A DNA stretch of 64,000 bases from Ectopseudomonas toyotomiensis (GTDB taxonomy: Bacteria; Pseudomonadota; Gammaproteobacteria; Pseudomonadales; Pseudomonadaceae): positions 140,679 to 204,678 of the forward strand of contig NZ_FOXK01000011.1 in NCBI RefSeq assembly GCF_900115695.1. Direction: 5' to 3'. Position 1 is the stretch's first letter, and every line of letters begins with the position of its first letter. Below, piece by piece: positions 55,641-64,000 of the stretch. Below the pieces are notes generated by a model. It saw only the letters and a list, made by a program, of their open reading frames with translations, searched no databases and was not told the origin of the DNA. The translations under genes and the position numbers were made by a program.

Positions 55641-57272
55641 TCAAAAGCGGAAGGAAGCCACCTGTTTTTCCAGCGACAACGCCAGTTGCTGCAAACCTTG
55701 CGCAGTACGCGATGTCTCGGCCACTGCCTCACTGTTTTCCATCGACATCTGTGCGATACGCTCGACATTGCGCGCCACGTCCTGACTAGCGACCGTCTGC
55801 TCACGCAGCGCCATGGAGATCTGATCGACCACACCGACCACGCTGGCGGAAGCCTGGCGAATGGTGACGATGGCATCACCGGCCTGACTGGCCTGCGCCA
55901 CCCCGCCGTTGACCTGCTGCACACCGACTTCCATATTGCTCACCGCACTGCGCGTGCCCAGTTGGATCTTCTTGATCATCTCGGTGATCTCCTGGGTCGA
56001 GTTGGCGGTGCGCTGCGCCAGCAGGCGTACCTCGTCGGCTACCACGGCGAAGCCGCGGCCCTGCTCCCCGGCCCGCGCCGCCTCGATGGCGGCATTGAGC
56101 GCCAGCAGGTTGGTCTGGTCGGCGATTTCCTTGATCACGTTGACGATCGAGGAGATCTGATCCGAATGCTGGCCGAGCTCGGCGATCTGCGCCGCTGCAC
56201 CCTGCACCGTGTCAGCGATGCGCTGCATGCTGGCGAGGGTTTCCTGGATCACCGCACCGCCCTCGGCCGACTGCCTGCCCGAGTCGCTGGACAGCCCATG
56301 CGCCTCGTTGGCGTTCTCGGCGACGTGATTGATGCTCACGGTCAGCTCCTCCACCGTCGCCGCCATGCTCGAAGCAGCCTGCGACTGCTCCTGGGTGGAA
56401 ACCGACAACTGCGTGGAAGCACTGGAGATGTTCTGCGCAGCTTCAACCAACTGCACCGCGCCGGCACGGATCTGCCCGATCATCTCGCGTAGCCGCTCCT
56501 GCATGGTGGCGAAAGCATCCAGCAGCACACCGATCTCGTCACGGCCGGCCCGCTCGATATCCGAGTCGAGGCGCCCTTGGGCAACATTGCGCGCCACCTC
56601 CACCACCTGCCGCAAACGCCCGGCAATACTGTGCGAGAGGAGGAAGGCCACGCTAATGGCGAGCACCGCAGCGATCAGCCCACCGACCAGCAAGATCACC
56701 AGCGACTCGGACTTGGCAGCATTCATCGACGCCGTGCGCTGCTCCAGCAGTGCACGCTCCTCACTCTGGATCTCGCTCAAGATGCGGCGCATGGCGTCCA
56801 TCTTGACCTTGGCGCCACCTGACGAAACCCGGTCGATCAGGGCATCGAAACGCTGCGTGCCGGCGCTCACCTGGCGGCGCAATTCCAGATTGCCGTTGAT
56901 GTCTTCACCCAGCCATTGATCATGCAAGGCCTGCAGTTCACTGAGGCGGCGCTGCTGAGCAGGATTGTCCCTGGTCAGTTGGCGCAGTTGCGCCATATGC
57001 GCCTGGAAATCTCTCTCGCCGGACTCCATAGGGCCGAGAAACTGGTCTCGCCCGGTAATGACGAATCCCCGCGCACCGGTTTCGATATTGATCAGGTTGG
57101 CCAGCAGATCGGCAGATTCGTTGATCACGTCATAGGTGTGAATATTCAGCCGCACCGCACGCTCGACCTGGTCGAAGCCACGCCAGGTGGACAGCACCAG
57201 CACCAGAATGATCAGCAGAACGACACCGAACCCCGCGTACAGCTTCTGGGAGATGTTGAGATTGGCAAGCAT
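55641..57272 (-). CDS. Methyl-accepting chemotaxis protein, CHASE3 type
   Basis: This 543-residue chemoreceptor has helices at about 11-33 and 190-213 flanking a CHASE3-like four-helix sensor (NIETGARGFVITGRDQFL). A HAMP domain is followed by the signalling hairpin tip (EIADQTNLLALNAAIEAARAG). It ends VASFRF, so it has no C-terminal CheR-binding pentapeptide. The ligand is unknown. TTGTACA-N12-TGTACAA lies in its promoter region. Confidence 0.9.
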   Translation of the reverse strand: MLANLNISQKLYAGFGVVLLIILVLVLSTWRGFDQVERAVRLNIHTYDVINESADLLANLINIETGARGFVITGRDQFLGPMESGERDFQAHMAQLRQLTRDNPAQQRRLSELQALHDQWLGEDINGNLELRRQVSAGTQRFDALIDRVSSGGAKVKMDAMRRILSEIQSEERALLEQRTASMNAAKSESLVILLVGGLIAAVLAISVAFLLSHSIAGRLRQVVEVARNVAQGRLDSDIERAGRDEIGVLLDAFATMQERLREMIGQIRAGAVQLVEAAQNISSASTQLSVSTQEQSQAASSMAATVEELTVSINHVAENANEAHGLSSDSGRQSAEGGAVIQETLASMQRIADTVQGAAAQIAELGQHSDQISSIVNVIKEIADQTNLLALNAAIEAARAGEQGRGFAVVADEVRLLAQRTANSTQEITEMIKKIQLGTRSAVSNMEVGVQQVNGGVAQASQAGDAIVTIRQASASVVGVVDQISMALREQTVASQDVARNVERIAQMSMENSEAVAETSRTAQGLQQLALSLEKQVASFRF

Positions 57273-57367
57273 TGGGAGACCTCTGAGTCGTCAGGAATGA
57301 ACGGACAGAGGTGCGTCATTCGACTGCACCGACTGGCACTGCGCCATTATGCATATCGATACAATAA

Positions 57368-57393
57368 TTGTACAAATAAAATACCATGTACAA
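57368..57393. promoter_or_regulatory. TTGTACA-N12-TGTACAA inverted repeat upstream of the chemoreceptor gene
   Basis: It lies about 95 bases before the start of the chemoreceptor gene (minus strand) and resembles the CTGTACA-N11-TGTACAG element upstream of the acyl-CoA dehydrogenase gene at 39939. Confidence 0.5.
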
Positions 57394-57422
57394 CTACAAA
57401 CAGATCCTGACATCCGGAAATG

Positions 57423-57456
57423 AAAAGCCCCGCCGGGCTTGTGGCCGGGCGGGGCT
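57423..57456 (-). terminator. Terminator of the CopS-like gene, first 34-bp repeat copy
   Basis: AGCCCCGCC (57426-57434) pairs with GGCGGGGCT (57448-57456); on the minus strand a U run follows from the A run at 57423-57426. All 34 bases recur at 60964-60997. Confidence 0.9.
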
Positions 57457-57548
57457 GCCTAGTACTACTGCCTATCTGGCATGGTACGGGTGAACCTGAG
57501 GCGCGCATCTATACGTCAACTGCTGTTTCTTGCCGCCATGCTGCACGC

Positions 57549-58997
57549 TCAAGAAACCTCGACAGGGATCTCAGCAACCTCCTCCATGACTTGGGCGGGA
57601 AAGAACAGCTCGAAGCGGGTTACCCCATCGACACTGCTCACCTCGTACCGGCCCTGATGCAACTGCATGATGGTCGCCACGATGGAAAGCCCGAGGCCAT
57701 TGGACTGAGCCGAACGCCCACGGGAGGCATCAACGCGAAAGAAACGCTCGAACAATCTCGGCAGGTGCTCGGCCGCTATCGTGTCGCCCTGGTTGATGAC
57801 AGCAAAGCTAACGCCTACGTCAGAGCATTCGGCGCGAATGAGCAACTCCGAGTCAGGAGCTCCGTACTTGATAGCGTTGGCACAGAGATTGGCTAACGCA
57901 CGCCGCAATAGCATCGGCTCTGCCCAGACGCGCCCCACACCCTCCGCCCGGATGGAGATGCCCACATCCGCCGCAGGCCCCTCGAAGTAGCTGGCGACCC
58001 GATCGATCTCGTCGCCAACGTCCAGACTTTGGCGCTGTAGCAATGCTGCGGATGGGTCGGTGCGCGCGAGAAACAGCATGTTGTCCAGCATACGTGCCAG
58101 ACGCTCGAGTTCTTCGACATTGGAGGCCAGCAGCTGCTGGTAATGCTCCACACTACGATTCTGCTGCAAAGCGACCTGAGTTTCGCCCAGAAGGTTGTTG
58201 ATCGGCGTGCGCAGCTCATGGGCCATATCCGTGGAAACCTGGCTCAGCTGGGTGAAACCCTTGCTCAAGCGTTCAAGCATCGTATTGAACGCGTCGATCA
58301 CCGGTCGCAACTCCAGGGGTGCATTGCCCTCATCGAGACGCTGGCTGAGATTGCCAACACCGATCTTCTGAGCATGCCGAGCCAGTCGATGCAGTGGTCG
58401 AAGTCCACGATGCAGCAACACGTAACCAAATACGGCAAGCACCAGTGCGGCAATCCCGGCCAGGACGAGAACCGTCAGCCTGTAGTTGGCGAGCACCGTA
58501 GTACGCTCACTCATCAGCCGCCCGGTAATCACTTGTAGTCGGCCCAATTCGCCAGCATCGATAGTCGCCGCAAGCGCGGACATCGGGATACCGTCGATGC
58601 CGGGCAAATGATGTACGTCCACCAGTTCCAACGAGCGCTCGGTCTCTACCGGAGGTAGCGCCGGAACCTGCAGCTGCCCCGGGTTGATCAGAAGCAGCGG
58701 CGGCTGCCCCGCTACCCCTACAGCCAGCACGGACTCACGATTGCCCAGCATGTTCTCGAACAGGGTTGGCTTGGTTCTGATCAGCTCCAGCGTGCTGCTG
58801 TCGCTGAGAAAACTGCGCAACTGCTCGACGCGATAAACCAATGCGGCATCGTCACGGCGTATGAGCTCACGCTCAAGCCCTCGATACAGTGCTATGCCCA
58901 GGCTCGTCAGCGCCACAAAAGCCAGCAGTGCGAACAGTATCGCCAGCCGTAAGGTCAGCGACTGACGGTTCGACAACATCCGAGCGAGCACATTCAT
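57549..58997 (-). CDS. Heavy-metal-type sensor histidine kinase (CopS/CusS-like)
   Basis: This 482-residue kinase has helices at about 18-40 and 180-200 flanking a periplasmic sensor. HAMP, HisKA (MAHELRTPINNLLGE) and HATPase (NLCANAIKYG, GLGLSIV) follow. The type is CusS/CopS, which sense copper or related metals. The start overlaps the regulator stop by 4 bases. It is the last gene of the unit before the repeat-type terminator. Confidence 0.88.
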   Translation of the reverse strand: MNVLARMLSNRQSLTLRLAILFALLAFVALTSLGIALYRGLERELIRRDDAALVYRVEQLRSFLSDSSTLELIRTKPTLFENMLGNRESVLAVGVAGQPPLLLINPGQLQVPALPPVETERSLELVDVHHLPGIDGIPMSALAATIDAGELGRLQVITGRLMSERTTVLANYRLTVLVLAGIAALVLAVFGYVLLHRGLRPLHRLARHAQKIGVGNLSQRLDEGNAPLELRPVIDAFNTMLERLSKGFTQLSQVSTDMAHELRTPINNLLGETQVALQQNRSVEHYQQLLASNVEELERLARMLDNMLFLARTDPSAALLQRQSLDVGDEIDRVASYFEGPAADVGISIRAEGVGRVWAEPMLLRRALANLCANAIKYGAPDSELLIRAECSDVGVSFAVINQGDTIAAEHLPRLFERFFRVDASRGRSAQSNGLGLSIVATIMQLHQGRYEVSSVDGVTRFELFFPAQVMEEVAEIPVEVS

Positions 58998-59668
58998 GGC
59001 TGAGTATCGAAGCGGTAGCCGATGCCCCGCACGCTATGAATCAGCCTGTTCTGGAAAGGCTCATCGACCTTCATGCGCAGCCGCCGCACAGCCACATCGA
59101 CGACGTTGGTATCACTGTCGAAGTTCATGTCCCACACACGTGAAGCGATCAATGTACGTGACAGCACCTGCCCTTGATGAGTGACGAACAGATGCAACAG
59201 GGCGAACTCCTTGTTGGTCAACGCAAGGCGCACGCCACCACGGATGACGCGGCGCTTCAGGACATCGATCTGCAAGTCATCCACCTGCAGATGCTCCTCC
59301 TCGCGGGTAGGCCCGCGCCTGGTCAACGTACGCAAACGAGCGACCAGCTCGGCGAAGGAAAATGGCTTGATCAGGTAATCGTCAGCCCCCAACTCCAGCC
59401 CCTTGATACGATCGACCACGTCATCACGAGCCGTGAGAAACAGTACCGGAGTGTCCGCCTGTTGCCGCAGACGACGTAGCACCTCCCAGCCATCCATCTC
59501 CGGCATCATGACGTCCAGCACGATGACGTCAAAAGCGTTTTCCAGAGCCAGGTGCAGGCCATCGGCGCCATTGCGCGCCAGACTGACAGAGTACCCCTGC
59601 TCCTGCAGGCCATTGCACAGGTAGTTACCTGCCTTGAGTTCATCTTCGACGACGAGGATGTTCATCAA
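58994..59668 (-). CDS. Heavy-metal-type response regulator (CopR/CusR-like)
   Basis: This 224-residue protein has a receiver with D52 (VIVLDVMMPEMDG), LTARDD and IKPF, and a winged helix ending VAVRRLRMKVDEPFQNRLIHSVRGIGY, the CopR/CusR class. It likely binds the ATTACA-N4-TGTAAT box upstream of the hydrolase gene. It may be co-transcribed with the two genes upstream (93-bp gap). Confidence 0.88.
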   Translation of the reverse strand: MMNILVVEDELKAGNYLCNGLQEQGYSVSLARNGADGLHLALENAFDVIVLDVMMPEMDGWEVLRRLRQQADTPVLFLTARDDVVDRIKGLELGADDYLIKPFSFAELVARLRTLTRRGPTREEEHLQVDDLQIDVLKRRVIRGGVRLALTNKEFALLHLFVTHQGQVLSRTLIASRVWDMNFDSDTNVVDVAVRRLRMKVDEPFQNRLIHSVRGIGYRFDTQP

Positions 59669-59761
59669 CTTTTACCTGCTCACACACTTCGAACAAAATG
59701 CGCTACATCAGCCTGCCTGGGAGTGACGGATGGACAGGCCGGATGTAGGAGCACTCTAATC

Positions 59762-60019
59762 TCAATTGTCGTTGCTGCAACCACTGCCCATCACCTGATA
59801 CTCCAGCACGTGCTCACGCCCCTGGTGGTCGAGGTAATGCAGCTGCGCCGGCCCCACACCGCATTGCTTGGTTAGGTCGGTAGAGGACAACACCCGGTCG
59901 ATATCCAGATGGATGAAGAATCCCGTCTTGTCATGGATCACCGGAGCCGCAGTTTGTGTAGCAGCCATTGCCGAGCCAGCAGCAAGCAACATGGCGAACG
60001 CGAGTAGATAGCGTTTCAT
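59762..60019 (-). CDS. Exported DUF2790 protein
   Basis: This 85-residue protein has a Sec signal (MKRYLLAFAMLLAAGSAMA) and the DUF2790 pattern FFIHLDIDRVLSSTDLTKQCGVGPAQLHYLDHQGREHVLEY, with two Cys (about residues 53 and 81) that may form a bridge. Small DUF2790 proteins often sit by metal-responsive genes in Pseudomonas. A GTG at 60037 is an alternative start overlapping the hydrolase stop. Confidence 0.82.
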   Translation of the reverse strand: MKRYLLAFAMLLAAGSAMAATQTAAPVIHDKTGFFIHLDIDRVLSSTDLTKQCGVGPAQLHYLDHQGREHVLEYQVMGSGCSNDN

Positions 60020-60033
60020 CGGAAGGTACCTAT

Positions 60034-60804
60034 TCACAGTTTACGGCCTGCGGCCTGCAGAATCAGATCAGCAACTTCCTGGGCATGAGAAACCAGGGAC
60101 AGGTGACTCGACGGCAACTCAATGGTGGTCGCCCCCATGCGCTTGGCCAGAAAGCGCTGCAGATCCGGGTTGATCGTCTGATCCTCACTGGATACGGCGT
60201 ACCAGGACGGTTTGTCATGCCAGGCAGCGACAGTGGTACGCCCAGCGAACAACGTCTTGGCGATGGGCTGCTGCACGGCAAACAGCGTCAGCGCCTTGTC
60301 ATGTGCAACGTCGCTGGCGAAATACTTGAGAAAGGCGTCCTGCTTCAGAGTCAGAAAACCATCATGCTCCTGCACACCTGCCCGCACTGGCATGGTCGGG
60401 TACTGGGCAGACAGCGCCACGAAATCCTCATTGGCGTCCGGCGCACGTGCGGCGACGTAGACCAGAGCGCTGACCTTCGGATCGACGCCCGCCTCGCTGA
60501 CCACGGTGCCGGCGTAGGAGTGACCGACCAGAACGGTTGGGCCATCCTGTTGATTCAGCACCCGCTGCGTAGCAGCCACATCGTCGGCCACGGACGTCAG
60601 CGGATTCTGCACCGCCGTGACATTCAGGCCAGCAGCCTGCAGGCGGCTGATCACCTCAGACCAACTGGAACCATCAGCCCAGGAACCATGCACCAGCACC
60701 ACATTGTTAGCTTTGACCGGCGTGACCTCGCTCGCCATTGCAGTACCAGCGCTCAACACCAGCAGCGTGCCAGCTGCCAGTAGTAGTCTGCTCAGTTTAT
60801 TCAT
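60034..60804 (-). CDS. Exported alpha/beta hydrolase
   Basis: This protein of about 256 residues has a Sec signal (MNKLSRLLLAAG...AMASE) and an alpha/beta hydrolase fold: VVLVHGSWADGSSW oxyanion region, nucleophile Ser in VGHSYAGTVV, and catalytic His in SSHLSLVSHAQEV. It is like the MeNAE/EstC-type esterases. GAGG lies 8 bases before ATG 60804; the longer frame to 60870 is less likely. It is the first gene of the four-gene unit, with the CopR-like box upstream. The substrate is unknown. Confidence 0.85.
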   Translation of the reverse strand: MNKLSRLLLAAGTLLVLSAGTAMASEVTPVKANNVVLVHGSWADGSSWSEVISRLQAAGLNVTAVQNPLTSVADDVAATQRVLNQQDGPTVLVGHSYAGTVVSEAGVDPKVSALVYVAARAPDANEDFVALSAQYPTMPVRAGVQEHDGFLTLKQDAFLKYFASDVAHDKALTLFAVQQPIAKTLFAGRTTVAAWHDKPSWYAVSSEDQTINPDLQRFLAKRMGATTIELPSSHLSLVSHAQEVADLILQAAGRKL

Positions 60805-60908
60805 CTTCATATCCTCGTCTTCGTCATTGATGTAAACCCTGCCACCCGTCATGGGTGGCCGACGAAACAACGATATAAAGCGAGCACTGACTTGCCCCTG
60901 ACATTCCG

Positions 60909-60924
60909 ATTACAAATCTGTAAT
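60909..60924. promoter_or_regulatory. CopR/CusR-like box
   Basis: ATTACA-AATC-TGTAAT is a perfect inverted repeat 105 bases before the hydrolase start, flanked by CTGACA, all typical of heavy-metal response-regulator boxes. It is the probable target of the regulator at 58994, giving autoregulation of the unit. Confidence 0.6.
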
Positions 60925-60963
60925 GCAGATCTACTGGAACTCGTGAATGATCGCCTGGCATTA

Positions 60964-60998
60964 AAAAGCCCCGCCGGGCTTGTGGCCGGGCGGGGCTT
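60964..60998 (-). terminator. Terminator of acs, second 34-bp repeat copy
   Basis: AAGCCCCGCC (60966-60975) pairs with GGCGGGGCTT (60989-60998), with an A run at 60963-60967. Bases 60964-60997 are identical to 57423-57456. Confidence 0.92.
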
Positions 60999-61015
60999 TC
61001 GGTTGCCGTTGCCGA

Positions 61016-62977
61016 TCAGGCGCAGGCGGCTTGCATCTGGCGATGCGTGTCGATGAGGTGCTGCACCACGCCAGGATCGGCCAGCGTGGAGATGTCGCCG
61101 AGGGAATCGTATTCGGCGGTAGCGATCTTGCGCAGGATACGGCGCATGATCTTGCCCGAGCGGGTCTTCGGCAGGCCCGGAGCCCACTGAATAACGTCCG
61201 GTGTGGCGATCGGGCCGATCTCCTTGCGCACCCAGTTACGCAGCTCCTGACGCAGTTGCTCCGATGCTTCCTCGCCCGCATTGAGGGTGACGTAGACGTA
61301 GATGCCCTGCCCTTTGATGTCGTGCGGTACACCGACCACTGCAGCCTCGGCCACTTTCGGGTGGGCGACCATGGCGCTCTCGATCTCGGCGGTGCCCATG
61401 CGGTGGCCGGAGACGTTGAGCACGTCGTCGACGCGGCCGGTGATCCACCAGTAACCGTCTTCGTCGCGGCGCGCACCGTCACCGGTGAAGTACATGCCAC
61501 GGAAGGTCTTGAAGTAGGTGTCGACGAAGCGGTCATGGTCGCCGTACAGGGTACGTGCCTGACCCGGCCAGGAATCGATGATCACCAGGTTGCCTTCGGC
61601 AGCACCTTCGATGATGTTGCCCAGGTTGTCCACCAGCGCCGGCTGTACGCCGAAGAACGGACGTGCAGCGGAGCCCGGCTTGAGGCCATGGGCACCCGGC
61701 AGCGGGGTCATCAGGCAGGCACCGGTTTCGGTCTGCCACCAGGTGTCGACGATCGGGCAACGGCTCTGACCGACGTTTTCGTAGTACCACTGCCAGGCTT
61801 CCGGGTTGATCGGCTCACCGACCGAACCGAGCAGACGCAGGCTGGAACCGTCGGCACCTTCGACCGCGGCCTTGCCCTCGGCCATCATGGCGCGAATGGC
61901 GGTCGGGGCGGTGTAGAGGATGTTGACCTTGTGCTTGTCGACGATCTTGGCGACGCGCGAAACGTCCGGATAGTTCGGTACACCTTCGAACATCACGGTG
62001 GTAGCGCCGTTGGCCAGCGGGCCATAGACCAGGTAAGTGTGGCCAGTGACCCAACCAATATCGGCGGTGCACCAGAAGACTTCGCCCGGACGGTAGTCGA
62101 ACACGCGTTCATGGGTCAGCGAGGCGTATACCAGGTAGCCGCCGGTGGTGTGCAACACACCCTTGGGCTTGCCGGTGGAACCAGAGGTGTAGAGGATGAA
62201 CAGGGCTTCTTCAGCGCCCATTTCCTTGGGTGCGCAGACGCTGCCTGCCACCTTCATCAGGTCTTCGTACCAGATGTCACGGTGCTGGTTCCACTTGATT
62301 TCGGAACCGGTGCGCTGCACCACGATGACCTTCTGGATGCTGCGGGTCTCGGGGTTGGTCAGGGCGTCGTCGACGTTGGCCTTGAGCGGAACTTTCTTGC
62401 CGCCACGCAGCCCTTCGTCAGCGGTGATCACCACCTTGGACTGGCAATCGATGATGCGCCCGGCCAGTGCCTCCGGCGAGAAACCACCGAATACCACGGA
62501 GTGGATTGCGCCGATCCGTGCACAGGCCAGCATGGCCACCACGGCTTCCGGGATCATCGGCATGTAGATGGTCACCACGTCGCCGCGGTGCACGTCCTGG
62601 CCGCGCAGGGCGTTGGCGAACTTGCACACTTGTTCGTGCAGTTCGCGGTAGGTGATTTCCCGGTGCTCGGACGGATCGTCGCCTTCCCAGATGATCGCGA
62701 TCTGGTCGCCGCGCTCTTCCAGGTGACGGTCGAGGCAGTTGTAGGAGACGTTCAGGGTGCCGTCGGCGAACCACTTGATGTCGACGTGGTGATCGTCGAA
62801 GGTGGTCTGCTTGACCTTGTTGTAAGGCTTGATCCAGTCGATCCGCTTGCCCTGCTCGCGCCAGAAACCCTCGGGGTTGACCACGGACTGTTGGTACATG
62901 GCCTTGTAGGTGGCCTCGTCAGTGAGGGTCCGCGCGGCCACTTCGGGACGCACAGGGTAAAGAGACGCAGCACTCAT
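61016..62977 (-). CDS. acs: Acetyl-CoA synthetase
   Basis: This 653-residue cytosolic enzyme makes acetyl-CoA from acetate, ATP and CoA. The AMP-binding motif is YTSGSTGKPKG, with TADIGWVTGH and WWQTETG. The acetylation-regulated lysine K609 lies in RSGKIMRR, matching the classic Salmonella position. MSAASLYPVRPEVAA at 62977 has GAGGTGA upstream; the frame extends to 63046 without support. A 32-bp double palindrome lies 72-103 bases upstream. Confidence 0.95.
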   Translation of the reverse strand: MSAASLYPVRPEVAARTLTDEATYKAMYQQSVVNPEGFWREQGKRIDWIKPYNKVKQTTFDDHHVDIKWFADGTLNVSYNCLDRHLEERGDQIAIIWEGDDPSEHREITYRELHEQVCKFANALRGQDVHRGDVVTIYMPMIPEAVVAMLACARIGAIHSVVFGGFSPEALAGRIIDCQSKVVITADEGLRGGKKVPLKANVDDALTNPETRSIQKVIVVQRTGSEIKWNQHRDIWYEDLMKVAGSVCAPKEMGAEEALFILYTSGSTGKPKGVLHTTGGYLVYASLTHERVFDYRPGEVFWCTADIGWVTGHTYLVYGPLANGATTVMFEGVPNYPDVSRVAKIVDKHKVNILYTAPTAIRAMMAEGKAAVEGADGSSLRLLGSVGEPINPEAWQWYYENVGQSRCPIVDTWWQTETGACLMTPLPGAHGLKPGSAARPFFGVQPALVDNLGNIIEGAAEGNLVIIDSWPGQARTLYGDHDRFVDTYFKTFRGMYFTGDGARRDEDGYWWITGRVDDVLNVSGHRMGTAEIESAMVAHPKVAEAAVVGVPHDIKGQGIYVYVTLNAGEEASEQLRQELRNWVRKEIGPIATPDVIQWAPGLPKTRSGKIMRRILRKIATAEYDSLGDISTLADPGVVQHLIDTHRQMQAACA

Positions 62978-63048
62978 GAAATCACCTCGACGGGGAGTTG
63001 TTTTTGTATGGTGCCTTTTGTATCCCCCGACCCTTCGTGAGGCCATTC

Positions 63049-63080
63049 GACCATGGTCTTACCGCTCTAAGACCATGGTC
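63049..63080. promoter_or_regulatory. Double palindrome upstream of acs
   Basis: GACCATGGTCTTA (63049-63061), spacer CCGCTC, TAAGACCATGGTC (63068-63080) form a perfect 13-bp inverted repeat. Each arm contains the 10-bp palindrome GACCATGGTC, so two copies sit 22 bases (two helical turns) apart. Likely an operator for cooperative binding upstream of acs. Confidence 0.65.
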
Positions 63081-63144
63081 TCGAGGCCCTGCCTGGCGCA
63101 TGCCGAGCCAATTCGACAGCGTCATGGATATGTCGCGACGAAGC

Positions 63145-63169
63145 AAAAAAGCCCGGCACAAGGCCGGGC
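63145..63169 (-). terminator. Terminator of the dctM-type gene
   Basis: GCCCGGC (63151-63157), loop ACAAG, GCCGGGC (63163-63169), with an A run at 63145-63150 that is the U tract on the minus strand. Confidence 0.85.
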
Positions 63170-63198
63170 GCAGAGGTAGACGCGGTATCGACGGCTGC

Positions 63199-64000
63199 CT
63201 AGCTCATCCCCAGCCAGTTCGGCAGCGCCATGGAAACGGCCGGGATGTAGGTAATCACCATCAGGAAGCTGATCAGCAGCATCAGCCATGGCAGCGCGGC
63301 GCGGATCACCGCCGTCAGTGGCATGCCCGTCACCGCCGAGGTGACGAACAGGTTCAGCCCCACCGGTGGCGTGATCAGACCGATCTCCATGTTCACCACC
63401 ATGATGATGCCCAGGTGGATCGGGTCGATGCCCAGCTGCATGGCGATCGGGAAGAGGATCGGCGCCAGGATCAGGATGATCGCCGACGGCTCCATGAAGG
63501 CACCGGCGATCAGCAGCACGATGTTCACCACCAGCAGGAACTGCCAAGGCTGCAGGCCCAGATCCACCACCCAGGCAGTGATCTGCTGCGGGATCTGCTC
63601 GGTGGTCAGCACATGGGCGAAGAGCATGGCGTTGGCAATGATGAACATCAGCATGATGGTCAGCTTGCCGGACTCCAGCAGCACCTTCGGGCACTCGCGG
63701 ATGGTCAGGTCCTTGTACACGAACAGGGCGACGAAGCCGGCGTACACCGCCGCCACGGCCGCAGCCTCGGTCGGGGTGAACATGCCGGTGTAGATACCGC
63801 CGAGGATGATCACCATCAGCAGCAGGCCCCAGAACGCTTCACGCGCAGCACGCAGCCACTCGCGGAAGCTGGCACGCGGCAGTGCCGGCAGCTTCTTGAT
63901 GCGCGCGACGATGTAGATCGCGATCATCAGCACCAGGCCGAGCATCACGCCCGGGATCACCCCGGCCATGAACAGCTTGCCCACCGACTGCTCGGTGGCG
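63199..64000 (-). CDS. dctM: Partial TRAP transporter large permease DctM
   Basis: The C-terminal 267 residues of a TRAP-T large subunit are present; the frame stays open to the window edge. Helical content is high, with the family motif FMEPSAIILILAPILFPIA and NMEIGLITPPVGLNLFV. With DctP/DctQ (outside the window) it imports C4-dicarboxylates or similar acids by a sodium gradient. It is followed by a terminator, then acs in the same direction. Confidence 0.9.
   Translation of the reverse strand, partial: ATEQSVGKLFMAGVIPGVMLGLVLMIAIYIVARIKKLPALPRASFREWLRAAREAFWGLLLMVIILGGIYTGMFTPTEAAAVAAVYAGFVALFVYKDLTIRECPKVLLESGKLTIMLMFIIANAMLFAHVLTTEQIPQQITAWVVDLGLQPWQFLLVVNIVLLIAGAFMEPSAIILILAPILFPIAMQLGIDPIHLGIIMVVNMEIGLITPPVGLNLFVTSAVTGMPLTAVIRAALPWLMLLISFLMVITYIPAVSMALPNWLGMS

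Noticed and set aside
57549..60804. Insertion sequence or phage origin for the repeat-bracketed unit
   Set aside because: No transposase, integrase or target-site duplication beyond the terminator copy was seen.
60980..63040. 686-codon frame opposite acs
   Set aside because: Antisense to acs across its whole length; low-complexity Asp/His/Gly-rich translation.

Overview
The window looks like chromosomal DNA of a high-GC gamma-proteobacterium of the genus Pseudomonas, probably the P. mendocina/alcaliphila/oleovorans group. The case rests on PlsB, the Gts/GltR-GtrS/Glk glucose block, a second CcoN/CcoG/siroheme-reductase set, a TtgABC/MexAB-type RND pump, Acs, and Pseudomonas-type attC sites and REP elements. 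No rRNA, tRNA, CRISPR, insertion sequence or prophage was recognised.

Positions 1-3703 are the distal end of a chromosomal integron cassette array: a partial cassette, four whole or nearly whole cassettes, four attC sites and a truncated fifth. All cassette genes read rightwards, so the integrase should lie left of the window. Two adjacent cassettes encode PD-(D/E)XK nuclease-like proteins and two encode small membrane proteins, which suggests a defence-type payload. The cassette DNA is clearly AT-richer than the rest.

Positions 3.7-15 kb hold small membrane proteins, a PAS-GGDEF diguanylate cyclase, an EamA transporter, plsB, a trypsin-like protease, mqo with a lipoprotein-like N-terminus, and lrgA/lrgB-type genes. 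Positions 14.1-20.8 kb form a unit: siroheme reductase (nirA type)-DUF934-lrgA-lrgB in one direction, and ccoG followed by a MocR regulator in the other. It resembles the cyanide-inducible PA4129-PA4132 block of P. aeruginosa. Its partners, an orphan cbb3 oxidase subunit ccoN and a small CcoQ-like gene, sit at 31.7-33.4 kb. Between them lies a glucose-uptake block at 20.9-30.1 kb (LamB-type porin, GtsABCD ABC transporter, GtrS/GltR two-component system, glucokinase) and a UbiH/UbiM-type hydroxylase. The separated parts are tied together by a 42-bp bipartite element present upstream of nirA, ccoG and ccoN with identical 15-bp internal spacing. This is the strongest regulatory signal in the window and is proposed as the MocR (MpaR-type) operator.

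Positions 33.4-44 kb are ordinary accessory metabolism and regulation: SDRs, two LysR regulators, an SH3/anchor protein, an EAL phosphodiesterase, an MBL-fold protein, an acyl-CoA dehydrogenase, and a coupled chalcone-isomerase-like/DUF3833/SDR operon. Positions 43.7-50.1 kb hold a TetR repressor divergent from a complete tripartite RND pump, with a perfect 20-bp palindrome between them. Positions 50.2-57.3 kb carry a DUF4197 protein, a two-component system, an MlaA-type lipoprotein, an EAL protein and a CHASE3-type chemoreceptor.

Positions 57.4-61.0 kb are a four-gene unit (alpha/beta hydrolase, DUF2790 protein, CopR/CopS-like two-component pair) bracketed by two identical 34-bp terminator repeats, with a CopR-like box at its head. 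The window closes with acs, which has a striking double palindrome upstream, and the 3' part of a TRAP transporter large subunit. Several intergenic gaps carry REP-like or terminator-like inverted repeats typical of Pseudomonas.
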